Notes under the pieces: model-generated
What the model was told of the DNA's origin: nothing
What the model saw: the letters and a program-made list of their open reading frames with translations, nothing else
Database searches by the model: none
Program-made: the position numbers and the translations under genes
NCBI GenBank assembly: GCA_002600635.1
Contig: CP021371.1
Coordinates: 2,483,001-2,547,000, forward strand
From: Rhizobium sp. ACO-34A
GTDB lineage: Bacteria > Pseudomonadota > Alphaproteobacteria > Rhizobiales > Rhizobiaceae
Direction of reading: 5' to 3'
DNA: 64,000 nt
Part shown: positions 47,389 to 56,860 of the stretch, one piece after another
Position numbering within the stretch: the stretch's first letter is position 1
How the letters are laid out: every line of letters starts with the position of its first letter

Positions 47389-50300
47389 TTACCGGAACTC
47401 GAAGATCTGCCGGAAGACGCCTGGCGCGATGATCGACAGCGGATTGATCGTCAGCTTCGGCTTGTCCGTTGCGCCGGACAGCTTGAAAGTGATGCCGAGC
47501 AACCCGCGGTCCCGGCCGTTGCCGAGCAGGATGCCGATCACCGGCAATTCGGCGAAGAGACGGTTGAGACCGTAGGCCGGCATGAAGGTGCCGGTCATGT
47601 CGATCCGCCCATTGACGTCCCGCACGGTTCCCTGAAGCGTTGCGCCGACCTGTTCCCCGCGAACGATGCCGTTGTCGATGCGAAGCGTCGAGTCCGAATA
47701 GACAAGACGGGCGAAGGCGCGCTGAAACTTGGCCGTGCTGACATCGATGTCCCGCTTCACCGCGCTGTTGAGGCTCCGGCCATCCGCGCCCGTCGGCGTG
47801 GAAACGATCGACTGCAGCCGCTGTTCGTTCTCCACCTGGAAATTGCGGATGTCGAGCGATCCGTTCCAGATCCCGTTCGCACCTTCCGCCAGCTTGAGGT
47901 TCAGCAGGCCTCCGACCATGTGGTCATAGAGATTGATGAAACGGCTGAGCGCGCCGGCATCGCTGCTGGTCACGGAAATCTCGCTGAGCCCTTCGGGCCG
48001 GCGCAATTTCGACACCAGCGCCTGTCCGGTATCCGTGACGGCTGAAACGTCGAGCCCTGTCGTCTTTCCAGCGCGTGAGGAATATGCCAGCGACACATTG
48101 CTCACGGCCTCGTCGCCGAAGCCGACGACACGGTCGAGCTTGGCCTGAAGCCGCAGATTCAGATTGCTGTCAGCGCCACCGCCACTGGCCTTGCCCCCGC
48201 CTGCGGCACCGCCGAAACCGGCCGGTCCATCGGATTTCATCTTGGCCAGCAGCGAGCGGAAATCCGCGGACTTTCCGGAAATATTGACGTCATAGGCACC
48301 CTTGGCGGAGCGCAGGGTCAGGGCGAAATCATCGCCCGGCGTAAACTGAAGGCGCGCGAAATCAGCAGAAATCAGCCCGTCCTTGCCTGTGGCGATGCTG
48401 CCCTTCGCGCCGAATCCGTCGCCATCCAGCACGAACTTGTCGATGTCGGTCTCGCCATTGTCGGCCTCGGTCGTCTCGAAGGTCGCCTTGGCATTGATGC
48501 CCTGCCCCTTCGACCAACCGATCCATGGCACCATCAGGTTTGCCGATTTCAGGTCGACGCTCACCGCCTGCCGTTTCTCATCGAGACGGGTCAGTTGGAC
48601 GACCACCGGTCCGTCGACGATATCGTCAAGGCCGGGCACGAGCTTCCTGCGACCGGCATTGTCGAGCGTGGCCTTCACCACGCGCTCGCGCGCCACGTCC
48701 GAATCGGAATCGACCGGCTCCGTCATGGCGATTTCCATGGGAACGCCGTCGATCCCCGCCTTGGCCTGCAGGCGCGCGGCGCGCGGATCGACATCGAGCG
48801 TTCCGTCGATATCCGAGATCTGACGATCGCCGAAGGGCTGGGCGACATCGACGCCCTGAAGCTGCAGGTTCGCCTTCCACACCGGCTCCGGCGGGTTCTG
48901 ATCGGCAATCAGGCCAAGACGAACCTGGGCGGTACCGCGCACGGTGCCGGAAAAGTCTTCCGGCGCAAAACCCACCCGCTGCAAGGCCCGCATCGGCTTG
49001 AACGAAACGAGTTCGGCAACGCCGTCCGCCGCACCGGAAACGGCGATATCGATGTCCGCCATCAACGGCTTTACGTAGACGTTTTCGAGCCCGAGCCTGC
49101 CGCCATCGATCTTCACCATGCGGCCGGAGGGGAAATAGGAGGTCGCAGTCTTGATATCGACGCTGACCTTGCCGCCGCTCATGTCGAAATGCGCATCCAT
49201 GTCCCTGAGCGGAGGGATCTCGCCGGTCACGTTCATCCGGGTATCGGCGACGTCGAAATTGATATTCAGTTCGTTGGCGTCGAGATGCAGCGGCTTCGGC
49301 TCGACGGACAAACGGTTCTGCGGAATGAAGACGGAAATCTGCCCGTTCGTGACGGTCCCGCCGAAGATATTCGCCAGCACCCATTTCCGTGGCTTGTCCG
49401 CCATCCAGTACGGCCAGAGCTGCTTGATGACGCCCGACTTCATGTTGTTGACGAGCGCATCGAACCGGATCTCGGGGCCGGTGCCACCAAAGCGGACATG
49501 CAGGTTGCCATCCATGGTGCCGGACGGCGTGGAGACTGACAGCGTGTCGAGCTGAAGCTCTTTCGCCTCGTTCACATAGCGACCGAAAACCTTGAGGGAG
49601 AACGGAAAAGGTGCATCTCCGGATGCGGGAACGGCGGCAACTCCCTGCGACACCAGAAGATCGATCCCGAAACCGCTGCCGGCGACGGTGTTGCCGGGCA
49701 GCCGGTCAAGATCGATGAGACCGCCAGAAAGCGGCAGCACCATCGGCCCGAACTCCATGCGCGAGGTCGGCGCGATTTCCAGCGTATCCTTGGCAAAATC
49801 ATAGCCGAAACTTAGCTCGGCCCGGGTCAGTTCCTGCGGGTTACCGTCGAAATAGAAGGTGCCTGCATGGCTGTTCAGAGTCAGCGACATTGCCGGCTTG
49901 TGGCCCTCGCCCGCCCGCTTGGCGGAAATGATGACCTCGGAGGAACCATCAAGCCCCTGCCGCGGATTGCCCGTCTTGTCACGCTTCAGCATGAAGGGCG
50001 TCAGCCGGAGATCGGCGATCCTGAGCGTGAGGGACTGCGCCCGGCCGCCATCGTTGACCGTCAGCGCCGTCAGCTCCGTCTGCTGACCGTTGATCGAGAC
50101 GGCGCCATAGATGGACAATGAATTATCCTGTCCGCGCTCCATCGCCAGATCGTCGACGGAAATCGTCATCGGGCGTCCGCTGACGCTGGTCGCGGAAATC
50201 TGCAAGCCCCCGACCCGCATGCGGTCGAGACCGCCCTTGGCGATGAACGACTGCACCGTATCGAGCTGAAGGAAAGCGTCTTCGAGAAGGGCCGGAATAC

Positions 50301-50835
50301 CGTCTATCCGCAGCTTCGACATGTCGAGCGGCTCGCTCTCGGGAAGAAGCCTGGCATCGAGCGCCACGCCCTCGCTCTCGATCTCCTTGACCCTGACATG
50401 GCCACCGAGAAGTGCAACCGGATCGAGAATGAGCCGGACAGACTGTGTCTGCGCAATCGGACTGCTGTCAGCCTCGCCGACCAGGGAGACATCCCGCGCT
50501 TCGATGGCGAGCTGGAAACCCTCGGCGAATCGAATGGCGGTGCCGCCGATCTCGGCGCGATAGGCCGGAGCAACGGCTGAATTCAGCGCCGAGCGCGCGA
50601 CGTTGGAAAGAACGGAATCAAGCCCGCCACTTTCGATCAGTGCAAAGATACCGCCTGCGATCAGCACGAAGAAGGCAAGCACGCCGAAAGACCAACGCCC
50701 CATCCCTCCGAGCACGGTAGACCGCGGCGGGCAATGCACGATGATCGGATCCTCGACGCCGGCCGAGGGCAGTTCGTGCAGGGGAACGAAGTCTTCTTTG
50801 CGAAACCTTATTTTTTCGCCGCGGATCTCTCCCAT
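47389..50835 (-). CDS. Large AsmA/YhdP-like (DUF3971) membrane-anchored protein
   Basis: The protein has about 1148 residues from the ATG at 50835 (MGEIRGEKIRFRKEDFVPLH); the frame opens at 50934. One membrane segment (FGVLAFFVLIAGGIFALI) lies after a cytoplasmic segment of about 45 residues. The rest is periplasmic and beta-rich, with DUF3971-type and AsmA C-terminal-type features (ARLVYSDSTLRIDNGIVRG, LPVIGILLGNGRDRGLLGIT). Related proteins (YhdP, TamB, YdbH) bridge the periplasm for phospholipid transport. A role in outer-membrane lipid homeostasis is inferred. Confidence 0.85.
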   Translation of the reverse strand: MGEIRGEKIRFRKEDFVPLHELPSAGVEDPIIVHCPPRSTVLGGMGRWSFGVLAFFVLIAGGIFALIESGGLDSVLSNVARSALNSAVAPAYRAEIGGTAIRFAEGFQLAIEARDVSLVGEADSSPIAQTQSVRLILDPVALLGGHVRVKEIESEGVALDARLLPESEPLDMSKLRIDGIPALLEDAFLQLDTVQSFIAKGGLDRMRVGGLQISATSVSGRPMTISVDDLAMERGQDNSLSIYGAVSINGQQTELTALTVNDGGRAQSLTLRIADLRLTPFMLKRDKTGNPRQGLDGSSEVIISAKRAGEGHKPAMSLTLNSHAGTFYFDGNPQELTRAELSFGYDFAKDTLEIAPTSRMEFGPMVLPLSGGLIDLDRLPGNTVAGSGFGIDLLVSQGVAAVPASGDAPFPFSLKVFGRYVNEAKELQLDTLSVSTPSGTMDGNLHVRFGGTGPEIRFDALVNNMKSGVIKQLWPYWMADKPRKWVLANIFGGTVTNGQISVFIPQNRLSVEPKPLHLDANELNINFDVADTRMNVTGEIPPLRDMDAHFDMSGGKVSVDIKTATSYFPSGRMVKIDGGRLGLENVYVKPLMADIDIAVSGAADGVAELVSFKPMRALQRVGFAPEDFSGTVRGTAQVRLGLIADQNPPEPVWKANLQLQGVDVAQPFGDRQISDIDGTLDVDPRAARLQAKAGIDGVPMEIAMTEPVDSDSDVARERVVKATLDNAGRRKLVPGLDDIVDGPVVVQLTRLDEKRQAVSVDLKSANLMVPWIGWSKGQGINAKATFETTEADNGETDIDKFVLDGDGFGAKGSIATGKDGLISADFARLQFTPGDDFALTLRSAKGAYDVNISGKSADFRSLLAKMKSDGPAGFGGAAGGGKASGGGADSNLNLRLQAKLDRVVGFGDEAVSNVSLAYSSRAGKTTGLDVSAVTDTGQALVSKLRRPEGLSEISVTSSDAGALSRFINLYDHMVGGLLNLKLAEGANGIWNGSLDIRNFQVENEQRLQSIVSTPTGADGRSLNSAVKRDIDVSTAKFQRAFARLVYSDSTLRIDNGIVRGEQVGATLQGTVRDVNGRIDMTGTFMPAYGLNRLFAELPVIGILLGNGRDRGLLGITFKLSGATDKPKLTINPLSIIAPGVFRQIFEFR

Positions 50836-50960
50836 GTGTCTGGCGATTGTCTCCGTCCGAGTATGCCGATATTTACAGTCGTGCTGGACGACCTCGGTCC
50901 GGACTATATATCGATAGCCGCGACAATCATCCACAAAACAGGCAAAAGAAAGGTTATCCC

Positions 50961-51428
50961 ATGGCGGAATTGGCAGTTGGCGACATGGCCCCGGACTTCA
51001 CCCTTCCACGCGACGGCGGCGGTTCGGTTTCGCTCTCCGAGCTACGCGGCAAGCCCGTGGTCCTTTACTTCTATCCCAAGGACGATACGAGCGGCTGCAC
51101 GACCGAAGCCATCGCCTTTACCGCCCTTGCCGACGAATTCACCAAGGCCGGAGCAACGATCGTCGGCATGTCCCCCGACAGCGTCAAGAGCCATGACAAG
51201 TTCGCCGGAAAGCACAAGCTCTCCATCACACTTGCGTCCGACGAGGAAAAGACGGCCCTGTCCGCCTATGGCGTGTGGAAAGAAAAGAGCATGTACGGGC
51301 GAACCTACATGGGCGTCGAGCGCACCACCGTCCTGATCGACGCCGAAGGCCGAATCGCCGCCATCTGGCGCAAGGTCAAGGTTGCTGGCCACGCCGAAGC
51401 CGTGTTGAACGCGGTCCGCGAGCTGTGA
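50961..51428 (+). CDS. bcp: Thioredoxin-dependent peroxiredoxin (Bcp/PrxQ)
   Basis: The protein has 155 residues from the ATG at 50961 (MAELAVGDMAPDFTLPRDGG). The peroxidatic cysteine is in PKDDTSGCTTEAIAF. The second cysteine common in some PrxQ proteins, five residues later, is absent, so it probably acts as a 1-Cys or atypical enzyme. It reduces peroxides with thioredoxin. Its stop overlaps a GTG that may start the DUF455 gene. Confidence 0.93.
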   Translation: MAELAVGDMAPDFTLPRDGGGSVSLSELRGKPVVLYFYPKDDTSGCTTEAIAFTALADEFTKAGATIVGMSPDSVKSHDKFAGKHKLSITLASDEEKTALSAYGVWKEKSMYGRTYMGVERTTVLIDAEGRIAAIWRKVKVAGHAEAVLNAVREL

Positions 51429-52270
51429 ATGGCGCTCTTTCCGGCATGATAACCAATCCCCTGAACTCCCTGCGGGGAGCCGCGACTTACGCTATCCTCA
51501 GCACCGACCTGGACGAGAAGACGGAACTCGCGCAGGAAGCCGCCCGTCGCTGGCACGCGCGCCGGCTATCCTTGCGCTCGCCGCTCGACCCGGAGCTGCC
51601 GGAACGTCCGGGCCGCCCCGAGAAACCGGAACTCGTACCGCCGAAGGCAACGGAAAAGCGCTCCCTGCACACCCTGCCGGGCCGCATCGCCATGCTGCAT
51701 GCGCTCGCCCATATCGAACTCAACGCTGTCGACCTCGCACTCGATATCGTCGCACGATTCGCAACGGAACCGGTGCCGCACTCCTTCTTCGACGGCTGGA
51801 TGCAGGTGGCTTTCGAGGAATCCAAGCATTTCCGCATGGTTCGTGAGCGTTTGAAGGCGCTCGGCGCCGATTATGGCGACATGCCCGCCCATGACGGCCT
51901 TTGGCAGGCGGCGCACTCGACCCGCAACGACCTGACGGCACGGCTTGCCGTCGTCCCGCTCATTCTGGAAGCCCGCGGCCTCGATGTGACGCCCTCGCTG
52001 CAGGTTAAGATGCGCGAAACCGGCGACATCGAAAGCGCCGACGTGCTGAAGGTCATTTACAACGACGAAAAAGGCCATGTGGCGATCGGCGCCAAGTGGT
52101 TCCGCTTCCTCTGCGCCCGCGAACGACGCGATCCTGCGGCGACCTTCAAGGAACTGGTGCGCGCCAATTTCCGCGGTTCGCTCAAGGCCCCGTTCAACGA
52201 CGTCGCCCGCGCCGAAGCCGGCCTCACTCCATCTTTCTACCGCTCGCTGACATCCAAGAACAGCGACTAG
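51425..52270 (+). CDS. DUF455 family ferritin-like protein
   Basis: The protein has about 281 residues from the GTG at 51425; an ATG at 51446 is an alternative. The helices carry a ferritin-like set of acidic and histidine ligands: HALAHIELNAVDLALD, WMQVAFEESKHFRMV and VIYNDEKGHVAIGAKW. This fits a di-metal four-helix bundle. The family function is not established. It directly overlaps the bcp stop, so the pair is probably co-expressed, which suggests a link to oxidative or metal stress. Confidence 0.88.
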   Translation: MNGALSGMITNPLNSLRGAATYAILSTDLDEKTELAQEAARRWHARRLSLRSPLDPELPERPGRPEKPELVPPKATEKRSLHTLPGRIAMLHALAHIELNAVDLALDIVARFATEPVPHSFFDGWMQVAFEESKHFRMVRERLKALGADYGDMPAHDGLWQAAHSTRNDLTARLAVVPLILEARGLDVTPSLQVKMRETGDIESADVLKVIYNDEKGHVAIGAKWFRFLCARERRDPAATFKELVRANFRGSLKAPFNDVARAEAGLTPSFYRSLTSKNSD

Positions 52271-52418
52271 CCAACCCCGCCGCACAAGCACTTACAGCCC
52301 ATTTTCAAGCCTTTGTTAACCTTAATGGTGTCTGATCGCACTAGGCAAAACCGTTGCCGGAACGGTGTTCATCGATCTTGCGAAGAGCGCCTCCGGCCGA
52401 TGGGACAGGGGAAAACGC

Positions 52419-53732
52419 GTGGCGACTTCGGCGGGAAATCGGGTCTTCGGCAAACGCAGCCAGCCACACGTCGTGATTCTGGCGCGCGGTGACAAGATCC
52501 GCCACATGACCGTACATCCCTGGATGGCGGCAGTCGCCTTCTGCTTCGTCGGCGTCATGGCGATCGGCTATCTCGGCGCGACCACTTACCTTGTTTTCCG
52601 CGACGACCTGATCGGTGCCAGCATGGCGCGTCAGGCTCGCATGCAGCACGATTACGAGGATCGAATTGCTTCCCTTAGAGCGCAGGTCGACCGCGTCACC
52701 TCCCGCCAACTGCTCGATCAGCAGGTTGTCGAGGAAAAGGTGGAGAAGTTGCTGGAACAGCAGATGGCGCTCTCCTCTCGTCATGGCCGGCTGGACGCCC
52801 TGCTCGACCGCGCAGAGGCCGCCGGTGCTTTGCCTGCCTCCGTCCCTGTGCCAAATGAAAAGCCTGAAGTCACCGGCAAGCGGGCAAGTCTTTCCGGCGG
52901 ACTGGACGCGATCGAGAACCTGCTCGGTCGCAAGACGGCCTCGACCAGGCCGGCTTCCGGCAAGGCGACCGGAACGGAAACGGCCGCCCTCGGCTACGTA
53001 CCGCTGACCGACACGGCGGCAGACCGTTCCGACCGCCTGTTTTCCCACATGACGCTTTCGCTCAAGGACATCGAACGTGACCAGATCGACCGGGTGCAGA
53101 AGCTCGCCGACGGCGCTTCCGACACGGCCGAGCAGATTTCCGGAATTTTGCAGCGTAACGGCGTGCCTCTCGATCAGGTTGACGAGACGGCCGGCATGGA
53201 CGCCATAGGCGGTCCATATGTTGCTCCACAGCCGGCGGAAGCCTTCAACTCCTCCCTGAATGAACTCGACACGGCTCTGAGCCGGCTCGAAAGCGTTCGT
53301 GCGACGGCAATCCGCATGCCCTTTGCCAATCCGGCACCGGGACGGGAAATCACCAGTCGCTTCGGCAATCGTCACGACCCGTTTTTCGGCGGGCTGGCCA
53401 TGCATGCCGGCATCGATTTCCGTTCACCTGTCGGCGGCGAGATCCGGGCGACCGGTTCCGGCAAGGTGGTCACCGCCGGCGCTTCGGGCGGCTACGGCAA
53501 CATGGTCGAGATCGATCACGGCCTCGGCTTCAGCACCCGCTTCGGGCACATGTCGAAAATCATCGTGAAGGTCGGCGACGAGATCAATTCCGGTGACGTC
53601 ATCGGTTATTCCGGCAATACCGGCCGCTCCACCGGCCCGCATATCCACTATGAGGTGCGCCGCAACGGCGAGGCGGTGGATCCCATGCAGTTCCTCAACG
53701 CCGGCATGAAACTGACGTCGTTGATCGATTGA
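52419..53732 (+). CDS. M23-family murein endopeptidase (LytM domain), membrane anchored
   Basis: The protein has about 437 residues from the GTG at 52419, chosen because AGGGG lies about 7 bases upstream; the frame opens with a GTG at 52365. A membrane segment (HPWMAAVAFCFVGVMAIGYL) follows a short cytoplasmic part. Next is a coiled coil (about 75-130), a linker, and a C-terminal LytM domain with the zinc ligands in MHAGIDF and HIHYEV. It probably cleaves peptidoglycan cross-links in the periplasm. It resembles the RgsM polar-growth peptidase type of rhizobia, but I cannot confirm orthology. Confidence 0.9.
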   Translation: MATSAGNRVFGKRSQPHVVILARGDKIRHMTVHPWMAAVAFCFVGVMAIGYLGATTYLVFRDDLIGASMARQARMQHDYEDRIASLRAQVDRVTSRQLLDQQVVEEKVEKLLEQQMALSSRHGRLDALLDRAEAAGALPASVPVPNEKPEVTGKRASLSGGLDAIENLLGRKTASTRPASGKATGTETAALGYVPLTDTAADRSDRLFSHMTLSLKDIERDQIDRVQKLADGASDTAEQISGILQRNGVPLDQVDETAGMDAIGGPYVAPQPAEAFNSSLNELDTALSRLESVRATAIRMPFANPAPGREITSRFGNRHDPFFGGLAMHAGIDFRSPVGGEIRATGSGKVVTAGASGGYGNMVEIDHGLGFSTRFGHMSKIIVKVGDEINSGDVIGYSGNTGRSTGPHIHYEVRRNGEAVDPMQFLNAGMKLTSLID

Positions 53733-53783
53733 CCGCACAGCGCCTGCGTGTAGTCTCGGTCATGTCCCGCAGGAGGAATCGTC

Positions 53784-54407
53784 ATGGAACCGCATGCCCT
53801 TCTGGCCTTTGCTCTGGCCTTCTTCGTCTTTGCCGCAAGCCCCGGTCCCGACAACATGACGATCATGGCGCGCACCGTTTCCCACGGCGCGGCATCCGGG
53901 ATCGCCTATGGAGCCGGCACGGTAATCGGCATTCTGATCTATCTGGCGCTCGCCGCTTTCGGCCTCTCGCTGATCGCCAGCGAAATGGGCTTCCTGATGA
54001 CGCTTCTGCGTTACGGAGGGGCCGCCTATCTCATCTATATGGGTTTCAGGCTTTGGACCGCAGCGCCCGTCGTGCCGGAGACGGCGCCACAGGAGCGTAG
54101 CCGCGATCTTGCGACGGTCTGCCTGACGGCCGTCGCGCTGAACCTCGGCAACCCGAAGATGCCGCTCTTCTATCTGGCGCTCCTGCCCAATTTCGTTGGC
54201 GCGGATTTTACGACCGAAACCTATCTGAGCCTCGCATCCGCCATCATCGCAGTCGAAATGATCGTGGTCGGCGGCCATGTCTGGATCGCCGGGCGCGCGC
54301 GCCGGTTGCTGCGGACTCCGCGCATCGTCCGGATGGTAAATCGCGGCGCGGGCGCAGTATTGACGCTTGCCGGAATTGCGGTGATAGCGACCCGTCGCGC
54401 CAGTTGA
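53784..54407 (+). CDS. LysE-family translocator
   Basis: This 207-residue membrane protein has the N-terminal family signature FVFAASPGPDNMTIMARTVS and about six helices; the NLGNPKMPLFYLALLPNF block is typical of the RhtB branch. AGGAGG lies 8 bases upstream of the ATG at 53784. It exports amino acids or related compounds; the substrate is unknown. It is unrelated in detail to the LysE protein at 33566. Confidence 0.92.
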   Translation: MEPHALLAFALAFFVFAASPGPDNMTIMARTVSHGAASGIAYGAGTVIGILIYLALAAFGLSLIASEMGFLMTLLRYGGAAYLIYMGFRLWTAAPVVPETAPQERSRDLATVCLTAVALNLGNPKMPLFYLALLPNFVGADFTTETYLSLASAIIAVEMIVVGGHVWIAGRARRLLRTPRIVRMVNRGAGAVLTLAGIAVIATRRAS

Positions 54408-54553
54408 AGGATCTGTTCATCCTTTGTTACTGCAAATCCCGTAGTTTCCTTGACTTTCCGGCTTTTTGGCACTATCCCGCGCTGACGTTAACGCCCGCGT
54501 TCGAGGGCGATGCAATTGTGTTCGCAAGAACCGGAACGGAAACAGATTTCCCT

Positions 54554-56041
54554 TTGACCACTTTCGCTGACCTTGGCCTGAGCCAAAAAGTACTTTCAGC
54601 CGTCACCGATGCCGGCTACACCATCCCCACCCCGATCCAGGCCGGAGCCATTCCGCCTGCCCTGCAGCGCCGCGATATTCTCGGCATCGCGCAGACGGGA
54701 ACGGGCAAGACTGCCTCCTTTGTGCTCCCCATGCTGACGCTCCTCGAAAAGGGTCGAGCTCGCGCCCGGATGCCCCGCACGCTGATCCTCGAGCCCACCC
54801 GCGAACTGGCCGCCCAGGTTGCGGAAAACTTCGAGAAGTACGGCAAGAATCACAAGCTCAACGTTGCCCTGCTGATCGGCGGCGTTTCCTTCGATGAACA
54901 GGACCGCAAGCTGGAACGCGGCGCAGACGTTCTGATCTGCACGCCCGGCCGCCTGCTCGACCATTGTGAGCGCGGCAAGCTGCTGATGACCGGCGTCGAG
55001 ATCCTGGTCATCGACGAAGCCGACCGCATGCTCGACATGGGCTTCATTCCGGATATCGAACGCATCGCCAAGATGATCCCGTTCACCCGGCAGACCCTGT
55101 TCTTCTCGGCAACCATGCCGCCGGAAATCCAGAAGCTCGCCGACCGCTTCCTGCAGAACCCCGAGCGTGTCGAAGTGGCTCCGCCGTCCTCGACGGCAAA
55201 GACGGTCAGCCAGCATCTCGTTGCTGCCCACAACAAGGATTATGAGAAGCGCTCTGTCCTGCGTGACCTGATCCGCGCCCAGGAAGAACTGAAGAACGCC
55301 ATCATCTTCTGCAACCGCAAGAAGGATGTGGCCGACCTCTTCCGCTCGCTCGACCGTCACGGCTTCTCCGTCGGCGCGCTGCACGGCGACATGGACCAGC
55401 GTTCGCGCATGACCATGCTGCAGAATTTCAAGGACAACAATATCAAGCTGCTTGTCGCATCGGATGTCGCCGCACGCGGCCTCGACATTCCGGATGTCAG
55501 CCACGTCTTCAACTTCGACCTGCCGATCCACGCGGAAGACTATGTCCACCGCATCGGCCGTACCGGCCGTGCCGGTCGTTCGGGTGCAGCTTTCTCGCTC
55601 GTCACCAAGAGCGACACCAAGTTCCTCGATGCGATCGAGAAGCTGATCGGCCAGAAGATCGAATGGCTGAACGGCGACCTTTCGGCCCTCCCCGCGCCTG
55701 CGGAACCCTATGACGACCGTCGCGGCAAGCGCAACGGCGGCAAGGACAAGGATAAGGGTCGCGACCGTCGCGGCAGTCATAAAACCGAAACACGCAGCGA
55801 ACAGACTGCTGTCGTCGTGGAAGAAGTGGAAGAGGCAAAGGTGGAATCAGTGGCGAACGAACGCAGGTCCGAAAAACGTGGCCGTGACGCCAATCGCAAC
55901 AGCCGCCCGAACCCGGCGAACGACGATCACCGCGAGCGTCGCCGCAACCACTACCGTGACCATGATGACGGCCCGACACCCGTCGGCTTCGGCGACGACA
56001 TTCCGGCATTCATGCTGATCGTCGCCAGCGCGAAGGTCTGA
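54554..56041 (+). CDS. DEAD-box ATP-dependent RNA helicase (RhlE-like)
   Basis: The helicase core contains the Q motif (TIPTPIQAGAIP), Walker A (AQTGTGKTASF), PTRELAAQ, VLIDEAD-type VIDEADRMLDMGF, SAT in FFSATMPPE, and the C-terminal HRIGRTGRAGRSG. The tail after residue about 400 is arginine-, lysine- and asparagine-rich, as in RhlE proteins. The start is uncertain: family members begin at TTFADLGLS, which fits a TTG at 54554. A GTG at 54518 has a better ribosome-binding site, and the frame opens at 54404. The role is probably RNA remodelling in ribosome assembly or decay. Confidence 0.93.
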   Translation: MTTFADLGLSQKVLSAVTDAGYTIPTPIQAGAIPPALQRRDILGIAQTGTGKTASFVLPMLTLLEKGRARARMPRTLILEPTRELAAQVAENFEKYGKNHKLNVALLIGGVSFDEQDRKLERGADVLICTPGRLLDHCERGKLLMTGVEILVIDEADRMLDMGFIPDIERIAKMIPFTRQTLFFSATMPPEIQKLADRFLQNPERVEVAPPSSTAKTVSQHLVAAHNKDYEKRSVLRDLIRAQEELKNAIIFCNRKKDVADLFRSLDRHGFSVGALHGDMDQRSRMTMLQNFKDNNIKLLVASDVAARGLDIPDVSHVFNFDLPIHAEDYVHRIGRTGRAGRSGAAFSLVTKSDTKFLDAIEKLIGQKIEWLNGDLSALPAPAEPYDDRRGKRNGGKDKDKGRDRRGSHKTETRSEQTAVVVEEVEEAKVESVANERRSEKRGRDANRNSRPNPANDDHRERRRNHYRDHDDGPTPVGFGDDIPAFMLIVASAKV

Positions 56042-56072
56042 CGGCAACCGTCGTCACGAGACTTGACTGCCC

Positions 56073-56480
56073 ATGAACCAACCCGGCATCGATTTTCCCG
56101 GCCTCGGAGTCGGTCTTGCCATCCTGCGCGATGGCAAGCTGTTGCTCTATCGCCGCCGGAAAGCCCCGGAAGCGGGTTTCTGGAACATTGTCGGCGGCAA
56201 GGTCGACCACATGGAGCCGGCCGAGCAGGCAGCGCGTCGTGAGGCGGAGGAAGAAACCGGCCTCACCATCGGCAAGATCGGTTTTCTCGCCACGACCGAG
56301 CAGATCATCGATGCCGACCGGCAGCATTGGGTTTCTCTGCTTTACCGAACGGAAGACTTTTCAGGCGAACCGCAACTGACCGAACCGGACAAGCTTTCGG
56401 ATTTCGGCTGGTTCGACCTCGACGCGCTGCCCCAGCCGCTCTCAGCCTTCACCAGCGCCATCCTGCCTTTTCTTCGCTAA
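56073..56480 (+). CDS. NUDIX hydrolase
   Basis: The protein has 135 residues. The Nudix box reads GGKVDHMEPAEQAARREAEE followed by ETGL, matching GX5EX7REUXEEXGU. The start ATG at 56073 follows the helicase stop by about 30 bases. The substrate, a nucleoside diphosphate derivative, cannot be told. Its 3' end overlaps the convergent TfoX-like gene by 39 bases. Confidence 0.93.
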   Translation: MNQPGIDFPGLGVGLAILRDGKLLLYRRRKAPEAGFWNIVGGKVDHMEPAEQAARREAEEETGLTIGKIGFLATTEQIIDADRQHWVSLLYRTEDFSGEPQLTEPDKLSDFGWFDLDALPQPLSAFTSAILPFLR

Positions 56481-56855
56481 CTTCGGCTTGGCTGACTTTG
56501 GCTTGGCCGGTTTTGCTCGCGCAGGCTTTGCCTTCGACGCCTCGGCCCTCAGTCCTGCCTCGAAGGCGAGCCGCACCCACTTCGCCATTTCGTCGGGATC
56601 GTCATAGGCATCATCAGGGATCGACCAGTAGGGCATCGCGACCGGGCTTTTGCCTTTTCGTTGGTAAACCCATTGCCGGGCGCCCGCCTCTTCGAAACGC
56701 GGCGCGCTTTCGTTGTCCGCCTTCAGCATGATCTCGTCGAACAGGTCGAGCGCGAAGATCACGCCGTCGCGATAAATGCCCTTTCCTCCGAACATCCGCC
56801 GGATGGAGACAGGCCCAACCGACTGAAACATCTCTTCTATCTCGACATTGTCCAT
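56442..56855 (-). CDS. TfoX N-terminal domain protein
   Basis: The protein has 137 residues from the ATG at 56855 (MDNVEIEEMFQSVGPVSIRR). The RRMFGGKGIYRDGVIFAL block and FEEAGARQWVYQRKGKSP are TfoX_N hallmarks. The C-terminal 35 residues are a repetitive Lys/Ala/Pro tail (AKPARAKPAKPKSAKPKLAK) likely to bind nucleic acid. The competence-regulator C-terminal domain of true TfoX is absent. It lies directly downstream of the molybdenum gene cluster. Confidence 0.88.
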   Translation of the reverse strand: MDNVEIEEMFQSVGPVSIRRMFGGKGIYRDGVIFALDLFDEIMLKADNESAPRFEEAGARQWVYQRKGKSPVAMPYWSIPDDAYDDPDEMAKWVRLAFEAGLRAEASKAKPARAKPAKPKSAKPKLAKKRQDGAGEG

Positions 56856-56860
56856 TGCGA